From G963667675 sp965249215 (GTDB taxonomy: Bacteria; Chloroflexota; Dehalococcoidia; Lucifugimonadales; UBA3495): DNA of 64,000 bases. The first letter of the stretch is position 1; each line of letters begins with the position of its first letter. The notes beneath the pieces are model-generated. The model made no database searches and was not told where the DNA came from. It worked only from the letters and a program-made list of their open reading frames with translations. Shown piece by piece: positions 22,511-31,117 of this stretch. Made by a program: the position numbers and the translations under genes. The stretch lies in contig CBDFLN010000001.1 of assembly GCA_965249215.1 (NCBI GenBank), positions 62,001 to 126,000 of the forward strand, written 5' to 3'.

Positions 22511-23758
22511 CTACCCGCGAGGGCGGCCCACGTCCGCAAAGTAGTGGATGGCTTTTCCCAGGGCCTCAACCAGCAGGTCAACCTCTTCCTCGGTGTTGTA
22601 GATGTAGAAACTGGCCCGCGCGGTGGCTGGGACACCCAGGTGTCTCATCAGGGGCATGGCGCAGTGGTGGCCGGCCCGGATGGCGATGCCGTCTCGGTCC
22701 AGGACCGTCCCCAGATCGTGGGCGTGTACCGCGGGTGAGGAGAAGGATATGACGCCTCCACGCAGCTCTGGGTCCCGGGGGCCGTACACCTGCAGGTCTT
22801 CAGAGAGCTCACCCAGGCGCTCCAGGGCGTAGCGGGTGATCTGGATCTCGTGCTGGCGAACCTGGTCCATCCCCAGCTGTTGAAGGTAGTCCACTGCGGC
22901 CCCCCAGGCGATGGTATCGGCGATGTTGGGGGTGCCTGCCTCGAAGCGGTAGGGGAGGTCGTTCCAGGTGGCACGGTCGGGCCACACCTCCCGCACCATC
23001 TCACCGCCCCGCTGAAAGGGCTCCATGGTCTCCAGTACATCGGGGCGGACATAAAGGCCTCCCACGCCGGTGGGCCCCAACATCTTGTGAGACGAGAAGG
23101 CCAGGAAGTCGCAGTCCAGCTTCTGAACATCGGTAGGCAGGTGAGGGACGCTCTGGGCCCCGTCGAGCAGGACCAGGGCTCCCTTGGCATGGGCGGCCTG
23201 GATGATCTCCTCCACCGGGTTTACCGTGCCCAGCACGTTGGACATGTGGACTATGGCTACGAGCTTGGTGCGCTCTGACAGAAGCCCATTGAGGTCGCTG
23301 AGGTCCAGGGTGCCATCGGAGGTCATGGGGATGAACTTGAGGGTTGCTCCTTGTTCCTGGGCCACCCGCTGCCAGGGGATCAGGTTGCTGTGGTGCTCCA
23401 TGGGGGTTGAAAGGATCTCATCTCCGGGCCCGATGTTGGAACGGGCCCAGGTGTAAGAGACCAGGTTGATGGCCTCCGTGGTGCCCCGGACCAGAAGGAG
23501 AGACTCCGGCGCGGGGGCGCCGATGAAGTCGGCCACCTTGCGCCGTGCCTCTTCGTAACGCTCAGTGGCCTCCTGGCCCAGCGCGTGGACGGCCCGGTGG
23601 ATGTTGGCGTTGTACTCCTGGTAGTAGTCGGTGAGGGCCTGGATGACGGACAGGGGCTTCTGGGATGTGGCGGCGTTGTCCAGGTAAACCAGGGGTTTGC
23701 CATACACCCGACGGCGTAGGATCGGGAAGTCCTCCCGCACCTTCTTGAGGTCCAGCAT
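22511..23758 (-). CDS. sufS: cysteine desulfurase SufS
   Basis: PLP enzyme that takes sulfur from cysteine as a protein persulfide for Fe-S assembly. Of 415 residues, the PLP Lys is in FSSHKMLGPTG near residue 230. The active-site Cys is in RAGHHCAMPLMRHLG near residue 370, the group II pattern typical of SufS. It ends the sufBCDUS operon and lies 34 bases after sufU, its usual sulfur acceptor in organisms lacking SufE. Confidence 0.96.
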   Translation of the reverse strand: MLDLKKVREDFPILRRRVYGKPLVYLDNAATSQKPLSVIQALTDYYQEYNANIHRAVHALGQEATERYEEARRKVADFIGAPAPESLLLVRGTTEAINLVSYTWARSNIGPGDEILSTPMEHHSNLIPWQRVAQEQGATLKFIPMTSDGTLDLSDLNGLLSERTKLVAIVHMSNVLGTVNPVEEIIQAAHAKGALVLLDGAQSVPHLPTDVQKLDCDFLAFSSHKMLGPTGVGGLYVRPDVLETMEPFQRGGEMVREVWPDRATWNDLPYRFEAGTPNIADTIAWGAAVDYLQQLGMDQVRQHEIQITRYALERLGELSEDLQVYGPRDPELRGGVISFSSPAVHAHDLGTVLDRDGIAIRAGHHCAMPLMRHLGVPATARASFYIYNTEEEVDLLVEALGKAIHYFADVGRPRG

Positions 23759-23792
23759 CCTCTCCCCCTTTGAGGTCTATCCCAGGAGCCCG

Positions 23793-24257
23793 TTATCCTT
23801 GGGCTTTTCTGTATTCTTCGATGGCGTCTTGCAGCGTGGCCCAGGAGAGGAGGGCGCATTTGATGCGGATAGGGAACTTCTTGACGCCCAGAAGGGCCAC
23901 CAGCTCCCCCAGCTCCTCTTCCTCCTCCTCGCTCGGCTCCCGACCTTGCATGATAGACTTGAACTGGGCTATCAGGGCTTTGGCCTCGTCCACGGTGCGA
24001 CCTTTGACCAGCTCCCCCAGCATGGAGCCCGATGCTTGGCTGATGGCGCATCCCTGGCCGCTCACCCCTACTTGGTCCACACACCCGGCGTCGTTCAACC
24101 CCAAGGTAAGCTGGACCTCGTCGCCGCAGAAAGGATTGAACCCCTCGGCCTTCAGGTCACTCTTCCCCAGAAGCTCGCGGTTCCTGGGGCGCTTGTAATG
24201 GTCCAGGATGATCTCCTGGTACAGCTCATCGAGCTCGATGGTATCGTCCACCGTCAT
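23793..24257 (-). CDS. sufU: Fe-S assembly protein SufU
   Basis: A 154-residue SufU/IscU-type protein. The zinc- or cluster-binding ligands are Cys in NPFCGDEVQL, Cys in GQGCAISQASGSML and Cys in IKCALLSW, with the SufU-type insertion between the second and third. SufU takes the persulfide from SufS and hands it to the SufBCD scaffold. It sits between sufD (12 bases) and sufS (34 bases). Confidence 0.95.
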   Translation of the reverse strand: MTVDDTIELDELYQEIILDHYKRPRNRELLGKSDLKAEGFNPFCGDEVQLTLGLNDAGCVDQVGVSGQGCAISQASGSMLGELVKGRTVDEAKALIAQFKSIMQGREPSEEEEEELGELVALLGVKKFPIRIKCALLSWATLQDAIEEYRKAQG

Positions 24258-24269
24258 CCTTGGCTTCTC

Positions 24270-25604
24270 CTAGCGCCCCTGAAGTTTACCCAGGGCCAGC
24301 TCCTCAACACGGCTTTGGAGGGGGTCACTCTTAATGGATCTGAGCACCTCACGCATAAAGCCGCGCACCAGGAGACCCCGTGCGGCCTCCTCGCCTATCC
24401 CACGACTGCGGAGGTAGAAGAGTGCGACCTCGTCGAGACTTCCACACGCGGCTCCATGGCTGCACTTTACGTCATCGGCGTAGATCCAGAAGGCTGGCTT
24501 GGTGTCAACCTTGGCCTGGTTCGATAGCAACAGGTTCTTGTCGGCCTGCTGTGCGTCTACCTTCTGGGTGCCCCGGCGCACGGTGATGCTGCCGTGGAAC
24601 ACGGCATGAGCCTGATCGTCCAGGACTCCCTTGTAGAGCTCCCGACTGGTGGTGTAGGAGTCTGCATGGTCGATGAGGACCTGATTATCCGTATGCTGCG
24701 ATCCGTTGACCAGGTAGAGCCCGTTCAACGTGCAGGAGGAGCCTTCACCCTCCATGAGCAGATGGAGGTTGTTCCTCACCAGCCCGCCGCCTACATCGAC
24801 GGCTACCGAGGTGAAGGTGCTGTCACGGTCCTGCACCACCTGGGTAGTGGCGATGTGGTACGCCTCTTTGCTCTGTGCCTGAACCCGGTAGTAGTTCACG
24901 ACGGCCCCAGCGCCCACCACGACTTCGGTCACCGCGTTGGTGAAGTACTGGCCTTCCGATAGGCCACCGTAGCTCTCAACAATAGTGACCTTGCTGTCTT
25001 TGCCCGCCAGAATCAGAACCCTGGGATGGGACACCGTGCCAGGCCCCTGGAGGGCGGAGAAGAAATCCAGGTGGATGGGGTCCTTGATGACAGTGCCATC
25101 GGGGATGTGCAAAAAAGTCCCATCGTGGATGAACCCGGTGTTCAGGGCCGTGAACGGATTGTCCCGGTACCCCGCGTGGTGGGCCAGGTTACCCTCCACC
25201 AGATCGCCTCTGATGCTCATAGCCTCCGCGAGGCTCGCCGCAAAGACAGAAGCGGGCAAGGAGGAGACTGAGGAGTGGGCCGGGAGATAGTGCCCGTCCA
25301 CGAAGACTAGTCGGCTCCAGTTGGGCTCGTCGAACGAGGATCTCTCCAGGTCCCGGCTCGTCAGGGCTGTGGGGTCTGGCGTGGAGGCGAGCTCGAAAGT
25401 GGTCCTGGCGATTGGGCTGACATCGGTGTACTTCCACGCTTCGTTGCCACGGCGGCCGGTGGGGAAACCGGTTTCATTGAACCTGGCCATGGCCGCCCCG
25501 CGGAGAGCCCGGGCCCAGGACGGGTCTTGCCCGGCGCCACTCTTTTCGAAGGCCTCGAAGGCCGCCAGGTATCGCTCTTTCTCAGTTACGGGCTCCAGGG
25601 TCAT
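24270..25604 (-). CDS. sufD: Fe-S cluster assembly protein SufD
   Basis: Scaffold component that pairs with SufB on the SufC ATPase. About 444 residues, with the beta-helix core characteristic of SufB/SufD (for example SQHTDNQVLIDHADSYTTS) and the C-terminal conserved block DDVKCSHGAACGSLDEVALF. The start is taken at ATG 25604, 13 bases after sufC. The frame is open to 25736, but that would overlap sufC, and the extra residues look like out-of-frame translation. Confidence 0.95.
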   Translation of the reverse strand: MTLEPVTEKERYLAAFEAFEKSGAGQDPSWARALRGAAMARFNETGFPTGRRGNEAWKYTDVSPIARTTFELASTPDPTALTSRDLERSSFDEPNWSRLVFVDGHYLPAHSSVSSLPASVFAASLAEAMSIRGDLVEGNLAHHAGYRDNPFTALNTGFIHDGTFLHIPDGTVIKDPIHLDFFSALQGPGTVSHPRVLILAGKDSKVTIVESYGGLSEGQYFTNAVTEVVVGAGAVVNYYRVQAQSKEAYHIATTQVVQDRDSTFTSVAVDVGGGLVRNNLHLLMEGEGSSCTLNGLYLVNGSQHTDNQVLIDHADSYTTSRELYKGVLDDQAHAVFHGSITVRRGTQKVDAQQADKNLLLSNQAKVDTKPAFWIYADDVKCSHGAACGSLDEVALFYLRSRGIGEEAARGLLVRGFMREVLRSIKSDPLQSRVEELALGKLQGR

Positions 25605-25617
25605 GGACGGCGGTCCT

Positions 25618-26400
25618 TCATGAACTGGTCTGGAGTGACGCCTCAGGGGTCTCAAGCCACTCGTAGCCTTTGGCCTCGATCTCCATGGCAAGCTCTTTTC
25701 CACCGGTCTTGGCGATTCGACCATTGACCAGCACATTCACCACATCGGGGATGACGTAGCTCAGGATCCGCTGATAATGAGTCACCAGGACGATGGCCTT
25801 TTCGCTGCTCCGTTGCTGGTTGATGGCCTCGGCCACTGTGCGCAGCGCGTCGATGTCCAGTCCGGAGTCAGGCTCGTCCAGAATGGCGAGCTTGGGCTCC
25901 AGCACTGCCATCTGCAGGATCTCATTTCGCTTCCTCTCTCCGCCAGAGAATCCCTCGTTGACGGAGCGTTTCATCTGATTGGGATCCATCTCCACGAGCT
26001 TGGCTCTCCGGTTGAGGAGACGATCAAACTTCAGAGGGTCCAGCTCCTCCAGGCCCTTGCTCTTGTTGATGGCGTTGAACCCCGCCCGCAAAAAGTGGTC
26101 CAAGCGGACACCAGAAATTTCGATAGGGTGCTGAAAAGAGAGGAAGATGCCGACACGAGCACGCTCTTCGGGCGCCATCTTCAACAGGTCTTTGCCCTGA
26201 AAAAGGACCTGGCCCGAGGTGATGGTATAGAGCGGGTGGCCGACCACTATGTTGGCAAGGGTGCTCTTGCCCGACCCGTTGGGGCCCATGATGGCGTGCA
26301 CTTCGCCTGGCCTGATGATCAGGCTGACCCCTCTCAGGATCTTGACATCGCCCACGCTGGCGTGGAGGTCCCGAATCTCAAGCAGTGCTGAGTTGCCCAT
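25618..26400 (-). CDS. sufC: Fe-S assembly ATPase SufC
   Basis: ABC-type ATPase of the SufBCD complex, soluble and not a transporter. Of 260 residues, Walker A is GPNGSGKST near residue 39, the signature is FSGGERKRNEI near residue 153 and Walker B is LAILDEPDSGLD near residue 175. It starts 2 bases after the sufB stop, so translation is coupled. Confidence 0.97.
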   Translation of the reverse strand: MGNSALLEIRDLHASVGDVKILRGVSLIIRPGEVHAIMGPNGSGKSTLANIVVGHPLYTITSGQVLFQGKDLLKMAPEERARVGIFLSFQHPIEISGVRLDHFLRAGFNAINKSKGLEELDPLKFDRLLNRRAKLVEMDPNQMKRSVNEGFSGGERKRNEILQMAVLEPKLAILDEPDSGLDIDALRTVAEAINQQRSSEKAIVLVTHYQRILSYVIPDVVNVLVNGRIAKTGGKELAMEIEAKGYEWLETPEASLQTSS

Positions 26401-26402
26401 GT

Positions 26403-27854
26403 CTAGCCGACGGCCCCCTCAAGATTCACGTCCAAGAGCCGGTTGGCCTCCACCGCGAACTCGAATGGAAGCTGCTTGAACACCTCTCTACAGAAGCCCT
26501 GGATGATCATGGAGCGGGCATCCTCCGCGGAGAGTCCCCGCTGGTTGCAGTAGAAGAGCTGCTCCTCACCGACCTTGGAGGTGAAAGCCTCGTGTTCGAC
26601 GTGCGCCGTGTTGTTGCGGACTTCGATGTACGGCGTGGTGTGCGCGCCACACTGGTCGCCCAGCAGCAGCGAGTCACACTGGGTGTAGTTTCGAGCACTG
26701 GCCGCTTTGGGCATGATCCTGACCAGTCCCCGGTAGGTGTTGTTGCCGTGGTCAGCGGAGATCCCCTTGGAGATGATGGTGCTCTTGGTGTTCTTGCCGA
26801 TGTGGATCATCTTGGTGCCCGTATCGGCCTGCTGGTGGAGCTTGGTCAGGGCCACAGAGTAGAACTCACCCACGGAGTTGTCGCCCTGGAGGATAACGCT
26901 GGGGTACTTCCAGGTGATGGCCGATCCGGTCTCCACCTGGGTCCAGGAGATCTTGGAGCTCTTACCCAGGCACGTGCCGCGTTTGGTGACGAAGTTGTAG
27001 ATGCCGCCCTTCCCCTCTGCGTTGCCCGGATACCAGTTCTGGATGGTGGAGTACTTGATCTCCGCGTTGTCCAGGGCGATGAGTTCCACCACCGCGGCGT
27101 GGAGCTGGTTGGTGTCCCGCATGGGAGCGCTACATCCCTCCAGGTAGCTGACGTAGCTTCCCTCGTCGGCGATGATCAGCGTACGCTCGAACTGGCCCGT
27201 GTCCGCATTATTGATCCGGAAGTAGGTGGACAGCTCGTAGGGACAGCGGACCCCCTTGGGCACGTAGCAGAAGGAGCCATCGGAGAAGACGGCGGAGTTG
27301 AGCGTCGCGTAGAAGTTGTCGCTAAAGGGGACTACAGACCCCAGATACTTCCGGACCAGCTCCGGGTGCTTCTGGACGGCTTCGGAGAAGGAGCAGAAGA
27401 TGATGCCCCGCTTGGACAGCTCCTCCTGGAATGTCGTAGCCACGGATACACTGTCGAAGACGGCATCCACCGCGACCCCGGCCAGCCGTTTCTGCTCCTC
27501 CAGGGGGATACCCAGCTTCTCGAAAGTCGTAAGTATCTCCTGGTCCACTTCGTCCAGGCTGTCGAGCTTGGGCTTGGGCGCCGAGTAGTAGATGATGTTC
27601 TGGTAGTCGATGGCCGGGTAGTGGACGTTGGCCCAGGTAGGCACTTTGTTCTGCTCCGCTTGAGTAACCCAGTGACGGAAGGCCTTCAGACGCCACTCCA
27701 GCATGAACTCAGGCTCGTCTTTTTTGGCGGAGATCCAGCGGATGGTGTCCTCGGTCAGCCCACGAGGCGCTGTGTCGGCTTCGATATCTGTGACAAAGCC
27801 GAACTTGTAGTCCTGACGAGCCACATCCTTGACGATCTTGTTTCCGGTGGTCAT
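26403..27854 (-). CDS. sufB: Fe-S cluster assembly protein SufB
   Basis: Core scaffold of the Suf system, on which the nascent cluster is built. A 483-residue protein with the SufB block EELSKRGIIFCSFSEAVQ and the C-terminal region SDHGNNTYRGLVRI...QCDSLLLGDQCGAHTTPYIE. It heads the operon sufB-C-D-U-S. A small possible ORF ends 15 bases upstream, so the operon may start further up. Confidence 0.97.
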   Translation of the reverse strand: MTTGNKIVKDVARQDYKFGFVTDIEADTAPRGLTEDTIRWISAKKDEPEFMLEWRLKAFRHWVTQAEQNKVPTWANVHYPAIDYQNIIYYSAPKPKLDSLDEVDQEILTTFEKLGIPLEEQKRLAGVAVDAVFDSVSVATTFQEELSKRGIIFCSFSEAVQKHPELVRKYLGSVVPFSDNFYATLNSAVFSDGSFCYVPKGVRCPYELSTYFRINNADTGQFERTLIIADEGSYVSYLEGCSAPMRDTNQLHAAVVELIALDNAEIKYSTIQNWYPGNAEGKGGIYNFVTKRGTCLGKSSKISWTQVETGSAITWKYPSVILQGDNSVGEFYSVALTKLHQQADTGTKMIHIGKNTKSTIISKGISADHGNNTYRGLVRIMPKAASARNYTQCDSLLLGDQCGAHTTPYIEVRNNTAHVEHEAFTSKVGEEQLFYCNQRGLSAEDARSMIIQGFCREVFKQLPFEFAVEANRLLDVNLEGAVG

Positions 27855-27869
27855 ATGTAATTCCCTACG

Positions 27870-28034
27870 CTACTCTACACAACCTATGTGTTTTTCTTTT
27901 TTCCAACGGTTTTCCCGTGGCGGCATCGCTGGCTCATCCACGGTCTGAGCACCCTCGTTGAATTTGAAACGCGACAACTCCTTGAGTTTACCGAGGGTTA
28001 CTGGGCCAGAGAGGCTCACCACCTTGCACCACAC
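27870..28034 (-). CDS. possible small ORF or remnant just upstream of sufB
   Basis: A minus-strand frame open from 28070 to a TAG at 27870-27872 reads protein-like (QEVHDKIVWCKVVSLSGPVT, later RENRWKKEKHIG). It stops 15 bases before sufB. There is no ATG; GTG codons at 28034 and a few codons later are the only usual starts, with weak ribosome binding sites. Base composition is lower in GC than the neighbours. It could be a small leading gene of the suf operon, a decayed gene, or chance. I recognise no family. Confidence 0.3.
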   Translation of the reverse strand: MWCKVVSLSGPVTLGKLKELSRFKFNEGAQTVDEPAMPPRENRWKKEKHIGCVE

Positions 28035-28101
28035 TATTTTATCGTGGACTTCTTGGATTGTAAAGGTTCCCTACCGACAGAGTCGACTTTCCCGAGCCAG
28101 T

Positions 28102-28287
28102 TTACCCGCCGAGCCTTGCGATGTCATCTATGAGCCTTTCGGCCCACGCTCGGAAGCTGTCCTCCAGGTCCGCTCCGCAACGGGGGCACTCCATATCGCC
28201 AAACCTGATCCTCGTCTCGCAAGAGCGGCAGGGCGGGAACTCATCCAGAGCCTGGAAAACCCGCATCATCTGTGCTTCCGTTGCCAT
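28102..28287 (-). CDS. small zinc-ribbon protein (61 aa)
   Basis: A 61-residue protein with two CxxC knuckles, CRSC near residue 19 and CPRC near residue 33, followed by an amphipathic helix (DSFRAWAERLIDDIARL). This is a typical small rubredoxin-like zinc ribbon. The start is ATG 28287 after GAGAGGAAG; a longer frame to 28359 has no site. It lies upstream of sufB on the same strand with a 247-base gap. Role unknown. Confidence 0.65.
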   Translation of the reverse strand: MATEAQMMRVFQALDEFPPCRSCETRIRFGDMECPRCGADLEDSFRAWAERLIDDIARLGG

Positions 28288-28361
28288 GCTTGTCTTCCTC
28301 TCGGCTATGCTAAACTGCGTCCAGTCTGGCCGACATACCCTCTCATGGCAAGGCCCCACGT

Positions 28362-28375
28362 GGGGGGGGGGGGGG
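28362..28375. repeat. 14-base poly-G tract
   Basis: Fourteen consecutive G residues lie 86 bases upstream of the TIM-barrel-like gene and between two divergent genes. This is very unusual in bacterial DNA outside slipped-strand switches or assembly errors. Confidence 0.9.
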
Positions 28376-28460
28376 AAGCTACTGACGACTGGCCGCCCAC
28401 AATGGAGTTGAGCGTCACTGGATCTATCAAGGAGTAAATCTAGATTCGGGGAAGGCGTGG

Positions 28461-29459
28461 ATGGAGCTGGGAGTCAGCTACTTCGGCAACCGGATCCCCA
28501 GGCACTACCGGGAGCAAGACCTGCCGGAGATCGTCGCCTGCGGGTGCTCGTATGTTGTCCACACCTTCAGTGAGAACGACTTGCAGTTCTATCAGGGGGC
28601 AATGGAGGAGATAGTGGCGCTGACCCATCGGGCCGGGCTGAAGGTGTACCTGGACCCCTGGGGAGTCGGCGGGATCTTCGGCGGTGAGGCTTTCAGCAGC
28701 TTCCTTTTGCAAAATCTCGACGTCTGGCAAGTCAAGGCCGACGGCACTCCTGTCCCCATGGCCTGCGCCCGGGCCCCCAAGTTCCAGGCCTTTATGCGAC
28801 GGTGGGTGGATACGGCCATCGGCCTTGGGGCGGACGTCATCTTCTGGGATGAGCCCCATCTCTATCTCCCTGGCGGCGCTTCCGTCGGGCCCGGGGACCT
28901 GACATGCTGGTGCCAGGTCTGCCGCGACCAATACCGGCAAAGGTATGGTGAGCCCATGCCCAGGGCCCTCACAGCCCAGGTGTCCGAGTTCCGGCAGGAC
29001 ACCATCACCGCGTTTCTGGAGGCTATGTGCGACCACGTACGGAGCGGTGGAGCACGTAATGCAGTATGCTTGCTTGCCTTCGATGACCCCGCACACGGCG
29101 TCGTGGACTGGGATAGGGTGGCTGAGATCAGGGGATTGGACATCCTGGGTGTGACGCCCTTCTGGGCGCTCCAGGGCAGGGGCCCTGGCGAGTTTGTTGG
29201 CCATTGGGCCAGGAAGGTTGCCGAGGTCTGCCAGAGCCACGGTAAGGAGCCGCAAGTATGGCTTCAGGGCTTCCGCATCGGCGCCGGGCGGGAGGCGGAG
29301 ATCGCCGAGGCGGCAGAGGTCGCGGTTGACTCGGGAGTTCGGAATCTGGCCGTCTGGGGCTTTGAGGGTTGCGGGCATATGTCGGCCATTCGCCCCGATC
29401 ACCCTGAGGAGGTCTGGAGGGTGGTCAGGAAGGTATTCACGCGGCTGCGAGACAGCTGA
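28461..29459 (+). CDS. conserved hypothetical protein, glycoside-hydrolase-like TIM barrel
   Basis: A 332-residue soluble protein with alternating beta strands and helices, like a TIM barrel. DVIFWDEPHLYLP near residue 115 places Asp-Glu-Pro-His at a strand end, as in glycosidase-type active sites. A CWCQVC pair near residue 150 and other aromatic strand ends (LDPWGVGG, WLQGFRIG, AVWGFEGCGHMS) also fit. The start is ATG 28461 after GGAAGG. No signal peptide. The catalytic role is inferred from fold-like features only, and I cannot name a family with confidence. Confidence 0.7.
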   Translation: MELGVSYFGNRIPRHYREQDLPEIVACGCSYVVHTFSENDLQFYQGAMEEIVALTHRAGLKVYLDPWGVGGIFGGEAFSSFLLQNLDVWQVKADGTPVPMACARAPKFQAFMRRWVDTAIGLGADVIFWDEPHLYLPGGASVGPGDLTCWCQVCRDQYRQRYGEPMPRALTAQVSEFRQDTITAFLEAMCDHVRSGGARNAVCLLAFDDPAHGVVDWDRVAEIRGLDILGVTPFWALQGRGPGEFVGHWARKVAEVCQSHGKEPQVWLQGFRIGAGREAEIAEAAEVAVDSGVRNLAVWGFEGCGHMSAIRPDHPEEVWRVVRKVFTRLRDS

Positions 29460-29636
29460 CAGCCAGGGTTCTGCGGGGCCTGCCTGCCTTCTCGACAACG
29501 GTCTTTCTGCTGTGGCAAACGCTTGACAGGCTTCGACAGTGGGACTAGAGTCGCCCTAGGTTGGGGCCTATCTTGAATGGTGTAGTCAACTCGGCGCCAG
29601 GATTTCAGGGCATATGGTCCGGAAAGGATGAAAGTC

Positions 29637-29909
29637 ATGATCCAGACGGGATGCAGCCACTACAAGGAGCAGGTAAAGGGAGAGGTGCAGTCCCAGTCCA
29701 CGGTGTGCCAGGATTGCGCGCTGACGAACGAGAAGGGGCACCTCCGAATGTGCCTGACCTGCGGCTATGTGGGTTGCTGCGAGTCCGAACAGTCCCATGA
29801 TACCCAGCATTGGAAGCAGACTGGCCACGCCATTATCCAGAAGCTGCCTCTGGAGGGAGACCGGTCTTTCATCTACTGCTACGAAGACGCGGAGTATCTC
29901 AAGAGATAG
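29637..29909 (+). CDS. UBP-type zinc finger protein
   Basis: A protein of about 90 residues made almost entirely of one ZnF-UBP domain. Ligands are Cys in GCSHY, CQDC, CLTCGYVGCC and the two His of DTQHWKQTGHAI. In eukaryotes the domain binds ubiquitin tails; bacterial stand-alone forms have no settled role. The ATG at 29637 has AAGG about 9 bases upstream; an ATG at 29628 is also possible. It is 133 bases upstream of egtD on the same strand. Confidence 0.88.
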   Translation: MIQTGCSHYKEQVKGEVQSQSTVCQDCALTNEKGHLRMCLTCGYVGCCESEQSHDTQHWKQTGHAIIQKLPLEGDRSFIYCYEDAEYLKR

Positions 29910-30042
29910 GGTCCTTTCTACTTGGCAGCCATTTCAGGGGGGGCCGGTGTCGGTTCCGTACTCGCACGGGTATGGTTTCTCATGCTCCGCTGGTTTTGCG
30001 GGCGCGAAGAAGAACGGGCTTCTGACATGGTGACGGAGGGAG

Positions 30043-31044
30043 ATGATCCAGAGAGCATCGGAGCGCCTCCGAATCGACGTTCATCTCAACGACCAAGATG
30101 TTGCACAGTCCATGGTGGAGGACGTCCGCCGGGGCCTCACGTCCAATCCTAAGTACCTGCTCCCCAAGTACTTCTACGATGATGCTGGGTCTGATCTCTT
30201 CGAGCGCATTACAGCTCTCCCTGAATACTATCTTACCCGGACCGAGGCCGCGCTTCTGACCTCCATTGCCCAAGAGTTGATGGATCACGTGGACCCCCAG
30301 GAGCTTGTGGAACTGGGATCGGGCTCTTCTACGAAGACTCGCCTGCTCCTGGGTGTATGGAAGGGCGCTCAGGGGCCGCGTCGCTATGTGCCTTTCGACG
30401 TAAGCTCGGGGATCGTGGAGACCACAGCGGCCTCCCTCCAGGTGGACTACCCCTGGCTACACATTCATGGCGTCATCGGCGACTTTGAGCGGTACCTGGA
30501 CCGGATCCCCGCAGCTATCGGCAGACGTCTGGTGCTCTTCTTGGGCAGCACTTTGGGTAACCTGGACCCACCGGCCCGGCTTGATTTTCTGGTCCAGGTA
30601 GGACGTCTCCTGGGCTCTGGCGACCGGCTGCTCCTGGGCGTGGACCTGGTCAAGGATGTGTCAGCATTGGAGGCGGCCTACAACGACGCTGCGGGTGTCA
30701 CCGCCGAGTTCAACCGGAACATCCTGCGGGTGATCAATCGCGGTCTGGAGGCTGACTTCTTGCCCGAGGCCTTCCAGCACCGCGCACTCTACAATCGGGA
30801 TGCCGACAGAATCGAAATGCACCTTGTCCCGGAGTCGGATCAGACCGTGCATGTAAAGAAGCTGGACCTCACGGTCACTGTCGGTCCGGGCGAGATCCTG
30901 TGGACCGAAAGCTCATACAAGTTCACTCGCGAGTCAACGGCCGCCGTGCTTCAAGAGGCTGGTATGGCCCTTGAGAACTGGTACACGGACCCTCAAAGTA
31001 TGTTCGGGCTTGCGCTGGCCACACCGGCCCGGGATTCACGTTAG
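30043..31044 (+). CDS. egtD: L-histidine N-alpha-methyltransferase EgtD (hercynine synthase)
   Basis: SAM-dependent enzyme that trimethylates histidine to hercynine, the shared precursor of ergothioneine and selenoneine. Its 333 residues match EgtD. Seen are the N-terminal block PKYFYDDAGSDLFERITALP, the SAM-binding motif ELGSGSSTKTRLLL near residue 88, and FLGSTLGNLDPPAR near residue 168. The C-terminus has the EgtD block SESSYKFTRE-like (TESSYKFTRES) near residue 290. The start overlaps its GGAGGG site closely. It converges with senB, with 73 bases between. With no egtA, egtC or egtE here but senABC adjacent, its product most likely feeds selenoneine. Confidence 0.95.
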   Translation: MIQRASERLRIDVHLNDQDVAQSMVEDVRRGLTSNPKYLLPKYFYDDAGSDLFERITALPEYYLTRTEAALLTSIAQELMDHVDPQELVELGSGSSTKTRLLLGVWKGAQGPRRYVPFDVSSGIVETTAASLQVDYPWLHIHGVIGDFERYLDRIPAAIGRRLVLFLGSTLGNLDPPARLDFLVQVGRLLGSGDRLLLGVDLVKDVSALEAAYNDAAGVTAEFNRNILRVINRGLEADFLPEAFQHRALYNRDADRIEMHLVPESDQTVHVKKLDLTVTVGPGEILWTESSYKFTRESTAAVLQEAGMALENWYTDPQSMFGLALATPARDSR

Positions 31045-31117
31045 GGAGCACTTTCCGGCCTGAGAAGTGGCTTCCCAGATAGTTGGAAAACCCGGAACGC
31101 AGACTTGGCCCAACGGG

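Noticed and set aside
29457..29560. Possible Sec readthrough of the TIM-barrel gene stop (TGA followed by a CGAC-containing stretch)
   Set aside because: The following codons do not look like protein and no SECIS-like stem was found; the upstream protein already looks complete.
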